Positions 25,782 through 35,589 are shown, counted from the stretch's first letter. The stretch: DNA of 64,000 bases from Pseudomonas sp. SDI (GCF_003105155.1 NZ_QETK01000012.1:92361-156360), one strand, 5' to 3'. A program made the numbers and translations. The notes: generated by a model from the sequence alone, not told the origin.

Positions 25782-27656
25782 ATGAACAAAAGCCTCCGTT
25801 TCAGCCACAAGATTTTGCTGGCCGCCTCACTGATCGTGATGGTCGCATTCACCCTCTTCACCCTGTACAACGATTACTTGCAGCGTAATGCGATTCGCGA
25901 AAATCTGGAAAGTTATCTCAATGAAATGGGCGACTCGACGTCGACCAACATCAAGAACCTCTTCGATGGCCGCATCCAGCTGGTCAGCAACGTCGCCCAG
26001 AACATCGCCAGCTTCCCCGACAGTGCCGGTAACCTGCTTGGCCAGCAAGCGCTGGTGTCGAGCTTCCTGACCATTTACCTGGGCGACGTCAACGGCGGCT
26101 TTACCATTCGCCCGCAAACCAAGATGCCCGATGGCTATGACCCGCGTGTACGGCCTTGGTACAAGGACGGTCTGGCGGCCAACGGGCCGATGCTGACCGA
26201 GCCCTACATCGACATGAGCACCGGCAAGATGGTCATCTCGGTGGTCGCTACGGCTGCGCGTAATATCGGTGTGGTGGGCGGCGACCTGGCCCTCGACGGC
26301 CTGGTCGAGATCATCAACTCGCTGAACTTCGGCGGCATGGGCTATGCCTTCCTGGTCAACGATCAGGGCAAGATCCTGGTGCACCCGGACAAGAACCTGG
26401 TGATGAAGAACCTGTCCGACATCTTCCCGCAGAACACCCCGCGGCTGACCAAGGAACTGACCGAAGTCCAGCTCAACGGCGAGGAGCGCATCCTCACCTT
26501 CAGCCCGGTGAAGGGCCTGCCGTCGGCCAACTGGTACATCGGTCTGTCGGTAGACAAGGACAAGGCCTACAAGATGCTCAGCAAGTTCCGCACCTCGGCG
26601 GTGATTGCCACCCTGGTCGCGGTGGTGATCATCATCGCCCTGCTCGGCCTGCTGATTCGCGTGCTGATGGCACCGCTGCACACCATGACCCGCGCCATGG
26701 AAGACATCGCCCAAGGCGAAGGCGACCTGACCAAGCGGCTGGCCATTCACAACCACGACGAGTTCGGCATCCTCGGCAAGGCCTTCAACAGCTTCGTCGA
26801 GCGTATCCACACGTCGATTCGCGAAGTGTCCTCGGCCACCGAACAGGTCAACGAAGTCGCCCTGCGCGTGGTCAGCGCGTCGAATTCCTCGATGGTCAAC
26901 TCCGACGAGCAGTCCAACCGCACCAACAGCGTCGCCGCCGCGATCAACCAGCTCGGCGCCGCCGCCCAGGAAATCGCCCATAACGCGGCGCAAGCCTCGC
27001 AACAGGCCAGCTCGGCGCGGCACCTGGCCGAAGAAGGCCAGCAGGTGGTAGACCGCAGCATTCAGGCGATGAACCGCCTGTCGGACCTGATCTGCACCTC
27101 CAGCGCGCACATCGAGACGCTGAACAGCAAAACCGTGAACATCGGTCAGATCCTCGAAGTGATCACCAGCATTTCCCAGCAAACCAACCTGCTGGCACTC
27201 AACGCAGCCATCGAAGCGGCGCGCGCCGGCGAAGCCGGACGGGGCTTTGCGGTGGTAGCCGACGAGGTCCGCAACCTGGCCCACCGCACCCAGGAATCAG
27301 CGCAGCAAGTACAGAACATGATCGAGGAACTGCAGGTCGGCGCCCGCGAGTCGGTCGACACCATGAGCCAAAGCCAGCGCCATAGCCAGGACAGCGTGTC
27401 GATCGCCAACCAGGCCGGCGAGCGCCTGGGCAGCGTGACCCAGCGTATCGGCGAGATCGACGGGATGAACCAGTCGGTGGCCACCGCCACCGAAGAGCAG
27501 ACCGCCGTGGTCGACTCGATCAACATGGACATCAACGAAATCAACATGCTCAACCAGGAAGGCGTGGAGAACCTGCAGTCCACCCTGCGCGCCTGTTCCG
27601 ACCTGGAGCAGCAGGCCAGCCGCCTGAAACACCTGGTCGGCAGCTTCCGCATCTAA
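25782..27656 (+). CDS. mcpG: Methyl-accepting chemotaxis receptor with dCache domain, McpG-like
   Basis: A 624-residue inner-membrane receptor: transmembrane helix at about 11-31, periplasmic double-Cache domain to about 275, second helix, HAMP, then a signalling domain whose hairpin tip reads [21 protein letters not shown]. The distal Cache module holds the amino-acid-sensor pattern ([10 protein letters not shown] followed by EPYID and GVVGGDL). Length and pattern match McpG of P. putida, a receptor for GABA, so an amine or amino-acid ligand is likely. The ATG at 25782 is chosen because the membrane helix follows immediately. A FliA-type promoter precedes it. Confidence 0.92.
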   Translation: MNKSLRFSHKILLAASLIVMVAFTLFTLYNDYLQRNAIRENLESYLNEMGDSTSTNIKNLFDGRIQLVSNVAQNIASFPDSAGNLLGQQALVSSFLTIYLGDVNGGFTIRPQTKMPDGYDPRVRPWYKDGLAANGPMLTEPYIDMSTGKMVISVVATAARNIGVVGGDLALDGLVEIINSLNFGGMGYAFLVNDQGKILVHPDKNLVMKNLSDIFPQNTPRLTKELTEVQLNGEERILTFSPVKGLPSANWYIGLSVDKDKAYKMLSKFRTSAVIATLVAVVIIIALLGLLIRVLMAPLHTMTRAMEDIAQGEGDLTKRLAIHNHDEFGILGKAFNSFVERIHTSIREVSSATEQVNEVALRVVSASNSSMVNSDEQSNRTNSVAAAINQLGAAAQEIAHNAAQASQQASSARHLAEEGQQVVDRSIQAMNRLSDLICTSSAHIETLNSKTVNIGQILEVITSISQQTNLLALNAAIEAARAGEAGRGFAVVADEVRNLAHRTQESAQQVQNMIEELQVGARESVDTMSQSQRHSQDSVSIANQAGERLGSVTQRIGEIDGMNQSVATATEEQTAVVDSINMDINEINMLNQEGVENLQSTLRACSDLEQQASRLKHLVGSFRI

Positions 27657-27807
27657 ACCGCAAACGCCCGGCGGCCAGTACGGCGCCGGGCAGCCAATCG
27701 CGATCGAACAAACTATCCTTCATAGAGGTCAACCCTAGGGCGCGTCATCCGCTGCGTTGCAGTTGCCGATGACACACCCTGGAGACGATCTCGGAGGGAT
27801 GCTGATC

Positions 27808-28923
27808 GTGCACATAGCCGACATCACCATGTTCTACGCCCCCGCCAGCGGCGGTGTGCGTACCTATCTGGATGCCAAGCACCGTCGTCTCAGCCTGAGC
27901 CCCGGCGTGCGTCACAGCCTGTTGATTCCCGGCGCGGCCGCCGGCCATGAAAACGGCATCCACCACGTTGCCGCCCCTGCCCTGCCATTTGGCAACGGCT
28001 ACCGCTTTCCGCTGCGCCTGGGGCCCTGGCGCAATGTGCTGCGCGAGCTGCATCCGGACCTGATCGAAGTCGGCGACCCCTACCTTACTGCCTGGGCAGC
28101 GCTGGACGCACGGCGTTATCTGGATGTGCCGGTGATCGGCTTCTACCACTCCGACCTGCCACTGCTGGTGCGTAACCGCATGGGCAACTGGGTCACGCCA
28201 AATGTCGAAGCCTACGTGAGCAAGCTCTACGGCAATTTCGACCGGGTGCTGGCGCCCAGCCAGGTAATGGCCGACAAGTTGCGCGGGCTGGGCCTGGGCA
28301 ATGTGCATGTGCAGCACCTGGGCGTCGACCTGGCGACTTTCCAGCCGGCCCGGCGCGCCCCCGACCTGCGCCGCGAACTGGGGGTTGCCGACAACACCCG
28401 GCTGCTGGTGTTTGCCGGACGTGGCTCGCGGGAGAAGAACCTGCCGCTGCTGCTGGAGTGCATGCGGCGCCTGGGCAAGCATTACCACCTGCTGCTGGTC
28501 GGCTCCAACATGCCAAGCAATGTGCCGGCCAACGTCAGCATCATCAATCGCTTCTGCCCGGCCACCGAGCTCGCCCGCCTGCTCGCCAGCGCCGACCTGC
28601 TGTTGCATGCCGGCGATCAGGAAACCTTTGGCCTGGTGATTCTCGAAGCCATGGCCAGCGGTATCCCGGTGGTGGCGGTGGCTGCCGGGGCGTTCAAGGA
28701 AATCGTCAGGCCGCACTGCGGCCGGCTGTGCACGCCGAACGATAGCCTGGCCATGGCCCGCGCGGTACGCGAAGTGTTCGAAGACGGCGTCGAGCAACTC
28801 GGCCAGCAAGCGCGCGCTCACGTGGCACAGCACTACGCCTGGGACACCGTGGTCAACGGCCTGCTCGAGCATTATCACGCAGTGCTCGGTGACCACGCGC
28901 AACCGGTGCGCGCGCATGCCTGA
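27808..28923 (+). CDS. GT4-type glycosyltransferase
   Basis: A GT-B fold enzyme of about 371 residues. The N-terminal half begins MHIADITMFYAPASGGVRTY with the glycine-rich acceptor loop. The C-terminal half has FAGRGSREKNLPLLL and the family EX7E element in ETFGLVILEAMASGIPVV, which binds the nucleotide sugar. I start at the GTG at 27808 because GGAGG lies ten bases upstream; the ATGs at 27769 and 27799 have no properly spaced ribosome site. It overlaps the next gene by 8 bases. Together they look like a small lipid- or envelope-glycan module; the sugar and acceptor are unknown. Confidence 0.85.
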   Translation: MHIADITMFYAPASGGVRTYLDAKHRRLSLSPGVRHSLLIPGAAAGHENGIHHVAAPALPFGNGYRFPLRLGPWRNVLRELHPDLIEVGDPYLTAWAALDARRYLDVPVIGFYHSDLPLLVRNRMGNWVTPNVEAYVSKLYGNFDRVLAPSQVMADKLRGLGLGNVHVQHLGVDLATFQPARRAPDLRRELGVADNTRLLVFAGRGSREKNLPLLLECMRRLGKHYHLLLVGSNMPSNVPANVSIINRFCPATELARLLASADLLLHAGDQETFGLVILEAMASGIPVVAVAAGAFKEIVRPHCGRLCTPNDSLAMARAVREVFEDGVEQLGQQARAHVAQHYAWDTVVNGLLEHYHAVLGDHAQPVRAHA

Positions 28924-29689
28924 GGCCAGCAACTGCAACGCCGCCGGGCGCAGCGTGCTGCTGGTGCTGCACGACGTTGCCCCGGAAACCTGGCCCGACT
29001 ACCGGCCCTTTGTCGAAGCCGTCGACGCCCTCGGTAACGTGCCGATGACCTGGCTGGTGGTGCCGGACTTCCACAAACGCAACGACCTGGAGCACGCCCC
29101 GGACTTTCGCCGAATGCTGGAGCGGCGCCTGCTGCGCGGCGACGAACTGGCCTTGCACGGCTACTACCATGCCGACGACGACCCACCGCCGCGCAGCCCA
29201 CGCGCCTGGTTCATGCGCCGTGTGTACACCTGGGAAGGCGAGTTCTACGGGCTGGACGAAGCCCAGGCCCTGTACCGGCTGGAGGCCGGCATTGCGCTGT
29301 TCCAGCGCCACCACTGGCCGCTGTCCGGCTTCGTTGCGCCGGCCTGGCTGATGAGCGCCGGCACACGCCAGGCCCTGCGCCAATTACCGCTGCGCTACAC
29401 CAGCGACCGGCAGCATCTGTATCGGCTGCCGGATTTCAGCCGGGTCAGGGCCCCCGGTCTGGTCTGGAGTGCGCGCAGTGCCTGGCGGCGTGGACTGTCG
29501 AAAGCCTTCAGCGAGCTGCACGAGCAACGCCTGCAACAGGCCGCGACCGTGCGCCTGGGCCTGCACCCGGTGGATATGCGCCACGGCTACGCCCGTGATT
29601 ACTGGTTCGACAGCCTGCAACGCCTGCTGCGCGACGGCCGGACGCCGATGACCAAGATGGCCTGGCTGGCCAGCAGGCCGGGCGGCTAA
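28916..29689 (+). CDS. DUF2334 polysaccharide-deacetylase-like protein
   Basis: A 257-residue protein of the DUF2334/NodB-like deacetylase group. LVLHDVAPETW near residue 16 supplies the metal-binding Asp, ELALHGYYHADDD near residue 78 the metal-binding histidines, and HPVDMRHGYARDYW near residue 220 a conserved C-terminal His. There is no signal peptide, so it is probably cytoplasmic. It begins inside the glycosyltransferase gene (8-base overlap), which argues for shared function, such as trimming an acetylated sugar made into a glycolipid. The substrate is inferred, not shown. Confidence 0.85.
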   Translation: MPEASNCNAAGRSVLLVLHDVAPETWPDYRPFVEAVDALGNVPMTWLVVPDFHKRNDLEHAPDFRRMLERRLLRGDELALHGYYHADDDPPPRSPRAWFMRRVYTWEGEFYGLDEAQALYRLEAGIALFQRHHWPLSGFVAPAWLMSAGTRQALRQLPLRYTSDRQHLYRLPDFSRVRAPGLVWSARSAWRRGLSKAFSELHEQRLQQAATVRLGLHPVDMRHGYARDYWFDSLQRLLRDGRTPMTKMAWLASRPGG

Positions 29690-29916
29690 GTCGCCTCGGC
29701 GGCTTGCGCTTGAATAGCTGCCGGCTGGCGCGCTTGCGCATCGGCGTCAGCCAGCGCCGCCTGGTGCGGCGCTGACAACTGCTGCCAAAGCGCGGCGGCA
29801 CCGGGGAACTCGGTGCCATCGTCGCTGCTCAGGGCTTCAGGGTCGTAGCGGCTCAGGCACCCCTCGCCCAGCGTCGGCGGCGCCGTGGCGCAGGCCTTGT
29901 CGAACGGGTTGCCCAT
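29686..29916 (-). CDS. Small hypothetical protein, 76 residues
   Basis: An open frame starting MGNPFDKACATAPPTLGEGCL and ending in an Ala/Gln-rich helix (QAALADADAQARQPAAIQAQAAEA). It overlaps the end of the deacetylase gene by four bases (convergent) and lies 30 bases after purU on the same strand. There is no membrane segment. Two cysteines lie in the N-terminal half. I recognise no family. Position and codon pattern suggest a real gene, but it could be spurious. Confidence 0.5.
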   Translation of the reverse strand: MGNPFDKACATAPPTLGEGCLSRYDPEALSSDDGTEFPGAAALWQQLSAPHQAALADADAQARQPAAIQAQAAEAT

Positions 29917-29946
29917 ACGCTTACCTGCCTTGCCCGGCCCGGCGTA

Positions 29947-30798
29947 TCAGTTGAACACCACGGTTTTGTTGCCGTGCACCAGCACGCGGTCCTCGAGGTG
30001 ATAACGCAGGCCACGGGCCAACACCATCTTCTCGACGTCGCGACCGAAGCGCACCATGTCATCGATGCTATCGCTATGGCTGACACGCACCACGTCCTGC
30101 TCGATGATCGGCCCGGCGTCAAGCTCTTCGGTCACGTAGTGGCAGGTCGCACCGATCAGTTTCACGCCACGCAGCGAGGCCTGATGGTACGGCTTGGCAC
30201 CGACGAACGAAGGCAGGAAGCTGTGGTGAATGTTGATCACCTGCTGGGCGTATTCCTGGCACAGGTCCGGCGGCAGGATCTGCATGTAGCGCGCCAGCAC
30301 CACCACGTCGGCCGTGTGCTCCTTGACCAGGCGCGAGACTTCGGCGAAGGCCGGCTGTTTGTCTTTCGGATCGACCGGCACATGGAAGAACGGAATGCCG
30401 TGCCACTCGACCATGCTGCGCAGGTCGTTGTGGTTGGAAATGACACACGGGATATCACAGTCCAGTTCGTTGCTGTGCCAGCGATGCAGCAGATCGGCCA
30501 GGCAGTGCGACTCGCGACTGGCCATCAGCACGACGCGCTTCTTCTGGTCGGTGTCGGTGATCCGCCAGACCATCGAGAACGCTTCGGCGATGGGCGCAAA
30601 AGCCTCGCGGAACGCTTCGATACCGAACGGCAGGGTGTCGGCACGAATCTCGTGACGCATGAAGAACCAGCCACTCTGGCTGTCGGAATGGTGACTCGCT
30701 TCAGTAATCCAGCCGTTGTAGGACGCCAGGAAATTACTGACTTTGGCGACGATGCCGACACGGTCGGGGCAAGCAATCACCAGGCGATAGGTGCGCAT
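29947..30798 (-). CDS. purU: Formyltetrahydrofolate deformylase
   Basis: A 283-residue enzyme that hydrolyses 10-formyl-tetrahydrofolate to formate and tetrahydrofolate, balancing one-carbon pools. An ACT domain occupies about residues 6-85 (RLVIACPDRVGIVAKVSNFL). The formyltransferase-like catalytic domain follows, with CVISNHNDL, QVINIHHSFLPSFVGAKPY (catalytic His) and ATCHYVTEELDAGPII (catalytic Asp). The ATG at 30798 gives the usual MRTYRLVIAC start. The next 310 bases upstream contain only the mvaT promoter region. Confidence 0.95.
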   Translation of the reverse strand: MRTYRLVIACPDRVGIVAKVSNFLASYNGWITEASHHSDSQSGWFFMRHEIRADTLPFGIEAFREAFAPIAEAFSMVWRITDTDQKKRVVLMASRESHCLADLLHRWHSNELDCDIPCVISNHNDLRSMVEWHGIPFFHVPVDPKDKQPAFAEVSRLVKEHTADVVVLARYMQILPPDLCQEYAQQVINIHHSFLPSFVGAKPYHQASLRGVKLIGATCHYVTEELDAGPIIEQDVVRVSHSDSIDDMVRFGRDVEKMVLARGLRYHLEDRVLVHGNKTVVFN

Positions 30799-31036
30799 GA
30801 AACGGACTCCAAGAACTTCGCAAAGGCGCACATTCTAACGATTGCCCGGGAAAACTGCAGTATTCATTGCACACCACGCCTCCGCCAGCCGCCGCCGACG
30901 CCGGCTGCCCCGGGCATGGTTTCCCCCTGACAGTCAGGCAAAGTTATGTGTTGCAAAAAGTCAGTCATTTGTAAATTTCACACACTTGAATACACCTATT
31001 CATTAAAAGGCATTGAAGGAATTACTCGGTTTAATG

Positions 31037-31065
31037 TTTACTTGGCCCAACTGCCTGACTATTAT
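31037..31065 (+). promoter_or_regulatory. mvaT promoter
   Basis: TTTACT (31037-31042) and TATTAT (31060-31065) stand 17 bases apart, giving a leader of about 36 bases with TAGGAA before the ATG. The region 30940-31070 is clearly more AT-rich than its surroundings, as expected if this family of xenogeneic silencers binds its own promoter. No gene lies between 30799 and 31107. Confidence 0.7.
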
Positions 31066-31107
31066 TGCAGCACTGTTACCCTGTCCCCTTTACCTAGGAA
31101 CGTCATA

Positions 31108-31485
31108 ATGTCCCTGATCAACGAATACCGCGCTACCGAAGAAGCCATCAAAGAACTGCAGGCACGCCTGGCCAATCTGTCGAATGACGACAAGCTGAAG
31201 AAAGAGCTGGAGTTCGAAGGCAAGCTGCGCAACCTGATGGGCGAATATCAGAAGTCGCTGCGCGATATCATTGCTCTGCTGGACCCAGAAGCCAAATCGA
31301 GCAAAGGCCCACGGGGTGCAGTGAAAACCACCGGCACCAAGCGCGCGCGCAAGGTCAAGCAATACAAAAACCCACACAACGGCGAAGTCATCGAAACCAA
31401 AGGTGGCAACCACAAGACCCTGAAAGAGTGGAAAGCCAAGTGGGGCGGCGACGTCGTTGAAGGTTGGGCTACCCTGCTCGGCTAA
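31108..31485 (+). CDS. turA: MvaT/TurA-family nucleoid-associated silencer
   Basis: A 125-residue H-NS-like protein. Residues 1-60 form the coiled-coil dimer and oligomer domain (MSLINEYRATEEAIKELQARL, KKELEFEGKLRNLMGEYQKSL). A basic linker (TKRARKVKQYKNP) leads to the DNA-binding part with the TKGGNHKTLKEWKAKWG loop. It matches TurA of P. putida and MvaT of P. aeruginosa, which silence AT-rich, often foreign, genes. It is a single gene with its own promoter and a strong two-way terminator shared with sbcB. Confidence 0.95.
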   Translation: MSLINEYRATEEAIKELQARLANLSNDDKLKKELEFEGKLRNLMGEYQKSLRDIIALLDPEAKSSKGPRGAVKTTGTKRARKVKQYKNPHNGEVIETKGGNHKTLKEWKAKWGGDVVEGWATLLG

Positions 31486-31532
31486 TCGCGATTTAGCTAA
31501 ATCCGGCATAACGGCCAGATTTACCGCTATTG

Positions 31533-31559
31533 AAAAACGCCAGCATCCTGGCGTTTTTT
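31533..31559. terminator. Bidirectional terminator between turA and sbcB
   Basis: AAAAACGCCAG pairs with CTGGCGTTTTT around four bases, with T-runs on both strands, between convergent genes. Confidence 0.92.
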
Positions 31560-31571
31560 ATTGCCTGTTGA

Positions 31572-32999
31572 TTACAACTGCAAACGTTGCCGCAAGCCTG
31601 TGGCATGTTCCCGCCACTGCTCCAGCAAAGCCTGCTGCGCGCTATCGGCATCGGTCCAGGCGGCCTGCAAGGCCTGTTCGAACGCCACCAGGGTATTCGG
31701 CGCGCCCATCGCCGGGTCGCTCAGGCGTTGCTGACAGAACTGCTGCCAGCGCTGTGCCTCCTGGCTATTGAGGGTGTTCGGGAAGTTGCGTGCACGATAA
31801 CGGAACAATAATTCCGGCAGCCGCGCATCGTCGAACATCCATTGGCCACTGGCCAACTGCTCGGGGTCGACACTGCGTACTTGTTCACACAGGCGCCGGT
31901 CGCGATCACCGATAAAACCGTCATACAACTGCTGCTCGGGATCTTCGCTCGACGCACATTCATCGCCGCTATAGAGGCTGGCAAGTTTCTCCTGCCAGAT
32001 CGCCTGGGTGCTTATCAGTTGGCTCGCCCGCGCCTGCACATCGGCTATATTCAGGCCCAGCCGCTCACGGTCTTCGGCGCGGATTACATTCAATGGCGCG
32101 AGCACCGGGCAACGGTTGATATGTATTAATTTCAGCGGCACCGCTAGTTGACCTTCGGCCAATGCATCGCGCCGGGTGTAAAGTCGCTGGCGGAGAACTT
32201 CCGGGGCTTCTTCGAGTAACGGTTCAACCGCCAGGTGCAGATCGCAAACGATCAGCGCATTGCGATTACGCGGGTGCCAGGCTAATGGCAGAACCACGCC
32301 GAGATAGTTACGCTCGGCGGAAAAGCGCCCGGAAATATGTACCAGCGGCTGCAACAGGCGCACCTGATCGAGCACTTTCTGTTTGCTGCGCAACTGGAAC
32401 AGCCAGTTGTACAAGCGTGGCTGCCGTTGGCGAATCAGTCGGGCCAGGGCGATGGTCGCGCGCACGTCGGAGAGGGCTTCATGGGCCTGGCCATGGTCGA
32501 TGCCGTTGGCCGCGCTGAGCAGTTCCAGCTTCAGGCTGACCCGGCCCTCGCGCTGTGGCCACTCGATACCTTCCGGGCGCAACGCATAGGCCGCGCGTAC
32601 GGTGTCGATCAGGTCCCAACGGCTGTTGCCGCCCTGCCACTCGCGGGCGTACGGGTCGAAAAAGTTGCGGTAGAGGCTGTAGCGGGTCACTTCGTCGTCG
32701 AAGCGCAGGGTGTTGTAGCCGGCGCCGCAGGTGCCAGGGCGCGCCAGTTCGGCATGCACGCGGGTCATGAACTCGGCTTCGCACAGGCCGCGCTCGGCAA
32801 GCTGCTGCGGGGTGATCCCGGTAATCAGGCAGGCGGCCGGGTGCGGCAGGATGTCGTCGCTGGGCTGGCAGTAAAGATTGACCGGGGCTTCGATCTCGTT
32901 GAGTTCCAGGTCGGTGCGGATCCCGGCAACCTGCAGCGGGCGGTCGCTGCGCGGGTTGATACCGGTAGTTTCGTAGTCGTGCCAGAAGATCGAGCTCAC
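31572..32999 (-). CDS. sbcB: Exodeoxyribonuclease I
   Basis: A 475-residue 3'-5' single-strand DNA exonuclease that works in recombination and mismatch repair. It begins SSIFWHDYETTGINPRSDRPLQVAGIRTD, with the first catalytic acidic motif (DYET) at residues 8-11. The DEDD exonuclease motifs continue through TLRFDDEVTRYSLYRNFFDPY and HEALSDVRATIALARLI. The SH3-like and C-terminal helical domains typical of ExoI follow. The length matches the family. It converges on turA. Confidence 0.95.
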   Translation of the reverse strand: MSSIFWHDYETTGINPRSDRPLQVAGIRTDLELNEIEAPVNLYCQPSDDILPHPAACLITGITPQQLAERGLCEAEFMTRVHAELARPGTCGAGYNTLRFDDEVTRYSLYRNFFDPYAREWQGGNSRWDLIDTVRAAYALRPEGIEWPQREGRVSLKLELLSAANGIDHGQAHEALSDVRATIALARLIRQRQPRLYNWLFQLRSKQKVLDQVRLLQPLVHISGRFSAERNYLGVVLPLAWHPRNRNALIVCDLHLAVEPLLEEAPEVLRQRLYTRRDALAEGQLAVPLKLIHINRCPVLAPLNVIRAEDRERLGLNIADVQARASQLISTQAIWQEKLASLYSGDECASSEDPEQQLYDGFIGDRDRRLCEQVRSVDPEQLASGQWMFDDARLPELLFRYRARNFPNTLNSQEAQRWQQFCQQRLSDPAMGAPNTLVAFEQALQAAWTDADSAQQALLEQWREHATGLRQRLQL

Positions 33000-33036
33000 G
33001 GCGGCGTCCTGTGCAAAAAGTCGCCGTGAGTCTACC

Positions 33037-33396
33037 TCAAGCCGATGCGCTCAACGGTCTGAAGCTGAAATAGTTGCGCAGGGCGCCCACCAGTTGCTCG
33101 TACTCGCGCGGCGCCTGCAACAGCATGAAGCCGGAGTCGTAATGCCCGGGGTTGGCATCCTCGTGGCACCACAGGCAACTGGCAGTGAGGTTGATCAGGT
33201 GCAGGGCGCCGGCAGGGCCGGGCACCTTGAGCTGCAACTCGAAATCCGGGCCAACCAGCAACGGCAGATCGCTGATCAGCATCAGGCCATCTTCGGACAC
33301 GTTACCCAGGTAGCCGATCGGCTGGTCGGTGTAACGGTTGAAGACCTTCAAGTAATAAGGAAGCAGATGACGCTCTATACGGCGTTCGGTAAACAT
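33037..33396 (-). CDS. PilZ-domain c-di-GMP-binding protein
   Basis: A 119-residue protein consisting of one PilZ domain. The RxxxR ligand motif is at residues 5-9 (RRIER) and the (D/N)xSxxG motif at 32-37 (NVSEDG), so both c-di-GMP contacts are kept. Such stand-alone PilZ proteins relay the second messenger to motility or exopolysaccharide systems; its partner is not visible here. It is followed closely by sbcB on the same strand. The window also encodes a diguanylate cyclase and a phosphodiesterase. Confidence 0.9.
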   Translation of the reverse strand: MFTERRIERHLLPYYLKVFNRYTDQPIGYLGNVSEDGLMLISDLPLLVGPDFELQLKVPGPAGALHLINLTASCLWCHEDANPGHYDSGFMLLQAPREYEQLVGALRNYFSFRPLSASA

Positions 33397-33520
33397 GGTC
33401 GCGGTCGCTGTCGAAGACCCTTGAGCAGGGTCGCGCTAGTGCTGCTTGTTGTGTGGCGCTGCAACTGAAGCTTAGCCCAAGCTGGCCCTGGCGTCATAAC
33501 TGCGCCTTGACACTTTAGTC

Positions 33521-33907
33521 TTAGCGCCAGCTGGCGGTGCTGGCCGGGCGCGTGACGACCGGTTGAGCGTCGCGCAGGTGGCCGAGCTTCTCCAGGGTTT
33601 GCAGGCGGGCCCGGGCGCGGTAGGCATATTCGTTCTGCGGGTACTGGGCAATGATGTACTGGTAGGTCTGCGCGGCGTCGACATAGAGCTTCTGGCGCTC
33701 CAGGCACTGGCCACGCAGCAGCGCGGTTTCCGGCCAGATGAACGGCCGCGCGCGGCTGGTACGGTCAACCTGCGACAGCTCCAGGGTGACGCGCTCGCAG
33801 TCGCCACGGTCGTAGGCGCGGTAGGCGTTGTTCAGGTGGTGGTCCATGGACCAGCGGGTGCAGCCGACGACACTGGTCGCCAGCGCCAAAACGATCAGGG
33901 CGCGCAT
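33521..33907 (-). CDS. Small lipoprotein with TPR-like helices
   Basis: A 128-residue predicted lipoprotein. The signal MRALIVLALATSVVGC places the lipidated Cys at 16. The mature part has two helix pairs resembling a tetratricopeptide unit (YRAYDRGDCERVTLELSQ and KLYVDAAQTYQYIIAQYPQNEYAYRARARLQTL). Proteins of this form help assemble envelope complexes, but no specific role can be assigned. The ATG at 33907 has GGAGATC upstream. The spacer to the PilZ gene holds nothing notable. Confidence 0.8.
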   Translation of the reverse strand: MRALIVLALATSVVGCTRWSMDHHLNNAYRAYDRGDCERVTLELSQVDRTSRARPFIWPETALLRGQCLERQKLYVDAAQTYQYIIAQYPQNEYAYRARARLQTLEKLGHLRDAQPVVTRPASTASWR

Positions 33908-33947
33908 GGGGGATCTCCTTTGATGAGGAGTGTATCGGCAGAGTAGC

Positions 33948-34024
33948 TGCAAGCTGAAGCTTCAAGCTGCAAGAGAAAAGCCAGAAGCGCCAGCCTCAGC
34001 CCTTGCAGCTTGTCACTTGCAGCA
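33948..34024. repeat. Low-complexity AGCTGCAAGCT-type intergenic repeat
   Basis: The units AGCTGCAAGCTGAAGCTTC and AAGCTGCAAG, with a later CTTGCAGCTTGTCACTTGCAG, form overlapping inverted repeats. Similar strings occur between genes in many Pseudomonas genomes as I recall. The function is unknown. Confidence 0.5.
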
Positions 34025-34115
34025 TTCCCAACCCACCAAGGTAGTGCAAAGGAACAATGACTACAGACATTTTCCAGAGTAGCCTTTCGCTGCGCTTCAC
34101 TACAGGAGTCTGTGC

Positions 34116-35567
34116 ATGACCATCCGCCGTACCAAAATCGTCGCCACCCTTGGCCCCGCCAGCAACTCGCCGGAAGTACTCGAGCAACTGATCCTCGCCG
34201 GCCTGGATGTCGCCCGCCTGAACTTCTCCCATGGCACCCCGGACGAGCACAAGGCTCGTGCCCGCCTGATCCGCGAGACCGCCGCCAAGCACGGCCGCCA
34301 CGTCGCCCTGCTCGGCGACCTGCAAGGTCCGAAGATCCGTATCGCCAAGTTCGCCAACAAGCGAATCGAACTCAAGGTCGGCGACCATTTCACCTTCTCC
34401 ACCGCCCACCCGCTGACCGATGGCAACCAGTCCATCGTCGGCATCGACTACCCGGACCTGGTCAAGGACTGCGGTGTCGGTGACGAACTGCTGCTCGACG
34501 ACGGCCGTGTGGTCATGCGTGTCGAAACCGCCACGGCCGACGCCCTGCACTGCGTCGTGCTGATCGGTGGCCCGCTGTCCGACCACAAAGGCATCAACCG
34601 TCGCGGCGGCGGCCTGACCGCCCCGGCCCTGACCGAAAAAGACAAGGCCGACATCAAGCTGGCCGCCGAGATGAAACTGGACTACCTGGCCGTTTCCTTC
34701 CCGCGCGATGCCGCCGACATGGAGTACGCCCGTCGCCTGCGCGACGAAGCCGGCGGTACCGCCTGGCTGGTGGCGAAAATCGAACGCGCCGAAGCGGTCG
34801 CCGACGATGAAACCCTCGACGGCTTGATCCGTGCGTCCGACGCAGTGATGGTTGCCCGTGGCGACCTCGGTGTGGAAATCGGCGATGCCGAGCTGGTGGG
34901 TATTCAGAAGAAGATCATTCTGCACGCCCGTCGCCACAACAAAGCGGTGATCACGGCAACCCAGATGATGGAGTCGATGATCCAGAATCCGATGCCGACC
35001 CGCGCTGAAGTGTCCGACGTGGCCAACGCCGTGCTCGACTACACCGACGCCGTGATGCTCTCGGCCGAAAGTGCTGCTGGTGCCTATCCGCTGGAAGCCG
35101 TGCAGGCCATGGCGCGAATCTGCCTCGGCGCAGAGAAGCACCCGACCAGCAAGACCTCCAGCCACCGCATGGGCACGCAGTTCACCCGTTGCGACGAGAG
35201 CATCGCGCTGGCCGCCATGTACACCGCCAACCACTTCCCGGGCGTGAAGGCGATCATCGCCTTGACCGAGAGCGGTTACACCCCGCTGATCATGTCGCGG
35301 ATCCGCTCCTCGATCCCGATCTTCGCCTTCTCGCCGCACAGTGAGACCCAGGCGCGGGTGGCCATGTTCCGTGGCGTCTACACCGTCCCGTTCGATCCGG
35401 CGGCAATGCCACCGGAGAAGGTCAGCCAGGCGGCCGTCGACGAGTTGCTCAAGCGCGGCGTGGTCGAGCAAGGCGACTGGGTCATCCTGACCAAAGGCGA
35501 CAGCTATCACACCATCGGTGGCACCAACGGGATGAAGATCCTGCACGTGGGCGATCCACTGGTTTGA
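34116..35567 (+). CDS. pykA: Pyruvate kinase
   Basis: A 483-residue glycolytic enzyme that makes ATP and pyruvate from phosphoenolpyruvate and ADP. The N-terminus reads TIRRTKIVATLGPASNSPE. The active-site lysine segment AWLVAKIERAEAV is at about 215-230, MVARGDLGVEIG follows, and the substrate/metal region is QMMESMIQNPMPTRAEVSDVANAVLDYTDAVMLS. The C-terminal allosteric domain is complete. It resembles PykA-type enzymes of pseudomonads. A strong terminator follows. Confidence 0.95.
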   Translation: MTIRRTKIVATLGPASNSPEVLEQLILAGLDVARLNFSHGTPDEHKARARLIRETAAKHGRHVALLGDLQGPKIRIAKFANKRIELKVGDHFTFSTAHPLTDGNQSIVGIDYPDLVKDCGVGDELLLDDGRVVMRVETATADALHCVVLIGGPLSDHKGINRRGGGLTAPALTEKDKADIKLAAEMKLDYLAVSFPRDAADMEYARRLRDEAGGTAWLVAKIERAEAVADDETLDGLIRASDAVMVARGDLGVEIGDAELVGIQKKIILHARRHNKAVITATQMMESMIQNPMPTRAEVSDVANAVLDYTDAVMLSAESAAGAYPLEAVQAMARICLGAEKHPTSKTSSHRMGTQFTRCDESIALAAMYTANHFPGVKAIIALTESGYTPLIMSRIRSSIPIFAFSPHSETQARVAMFRGVYTVPFDPAAMPPEKVSQAAVDELLKRGVVEQGDWVILTKGDSYHTIGGTNGMKILHVGDPLV

Positions 35568-35589
35568 GACGTGGCCTGAAGTGAAAGAG

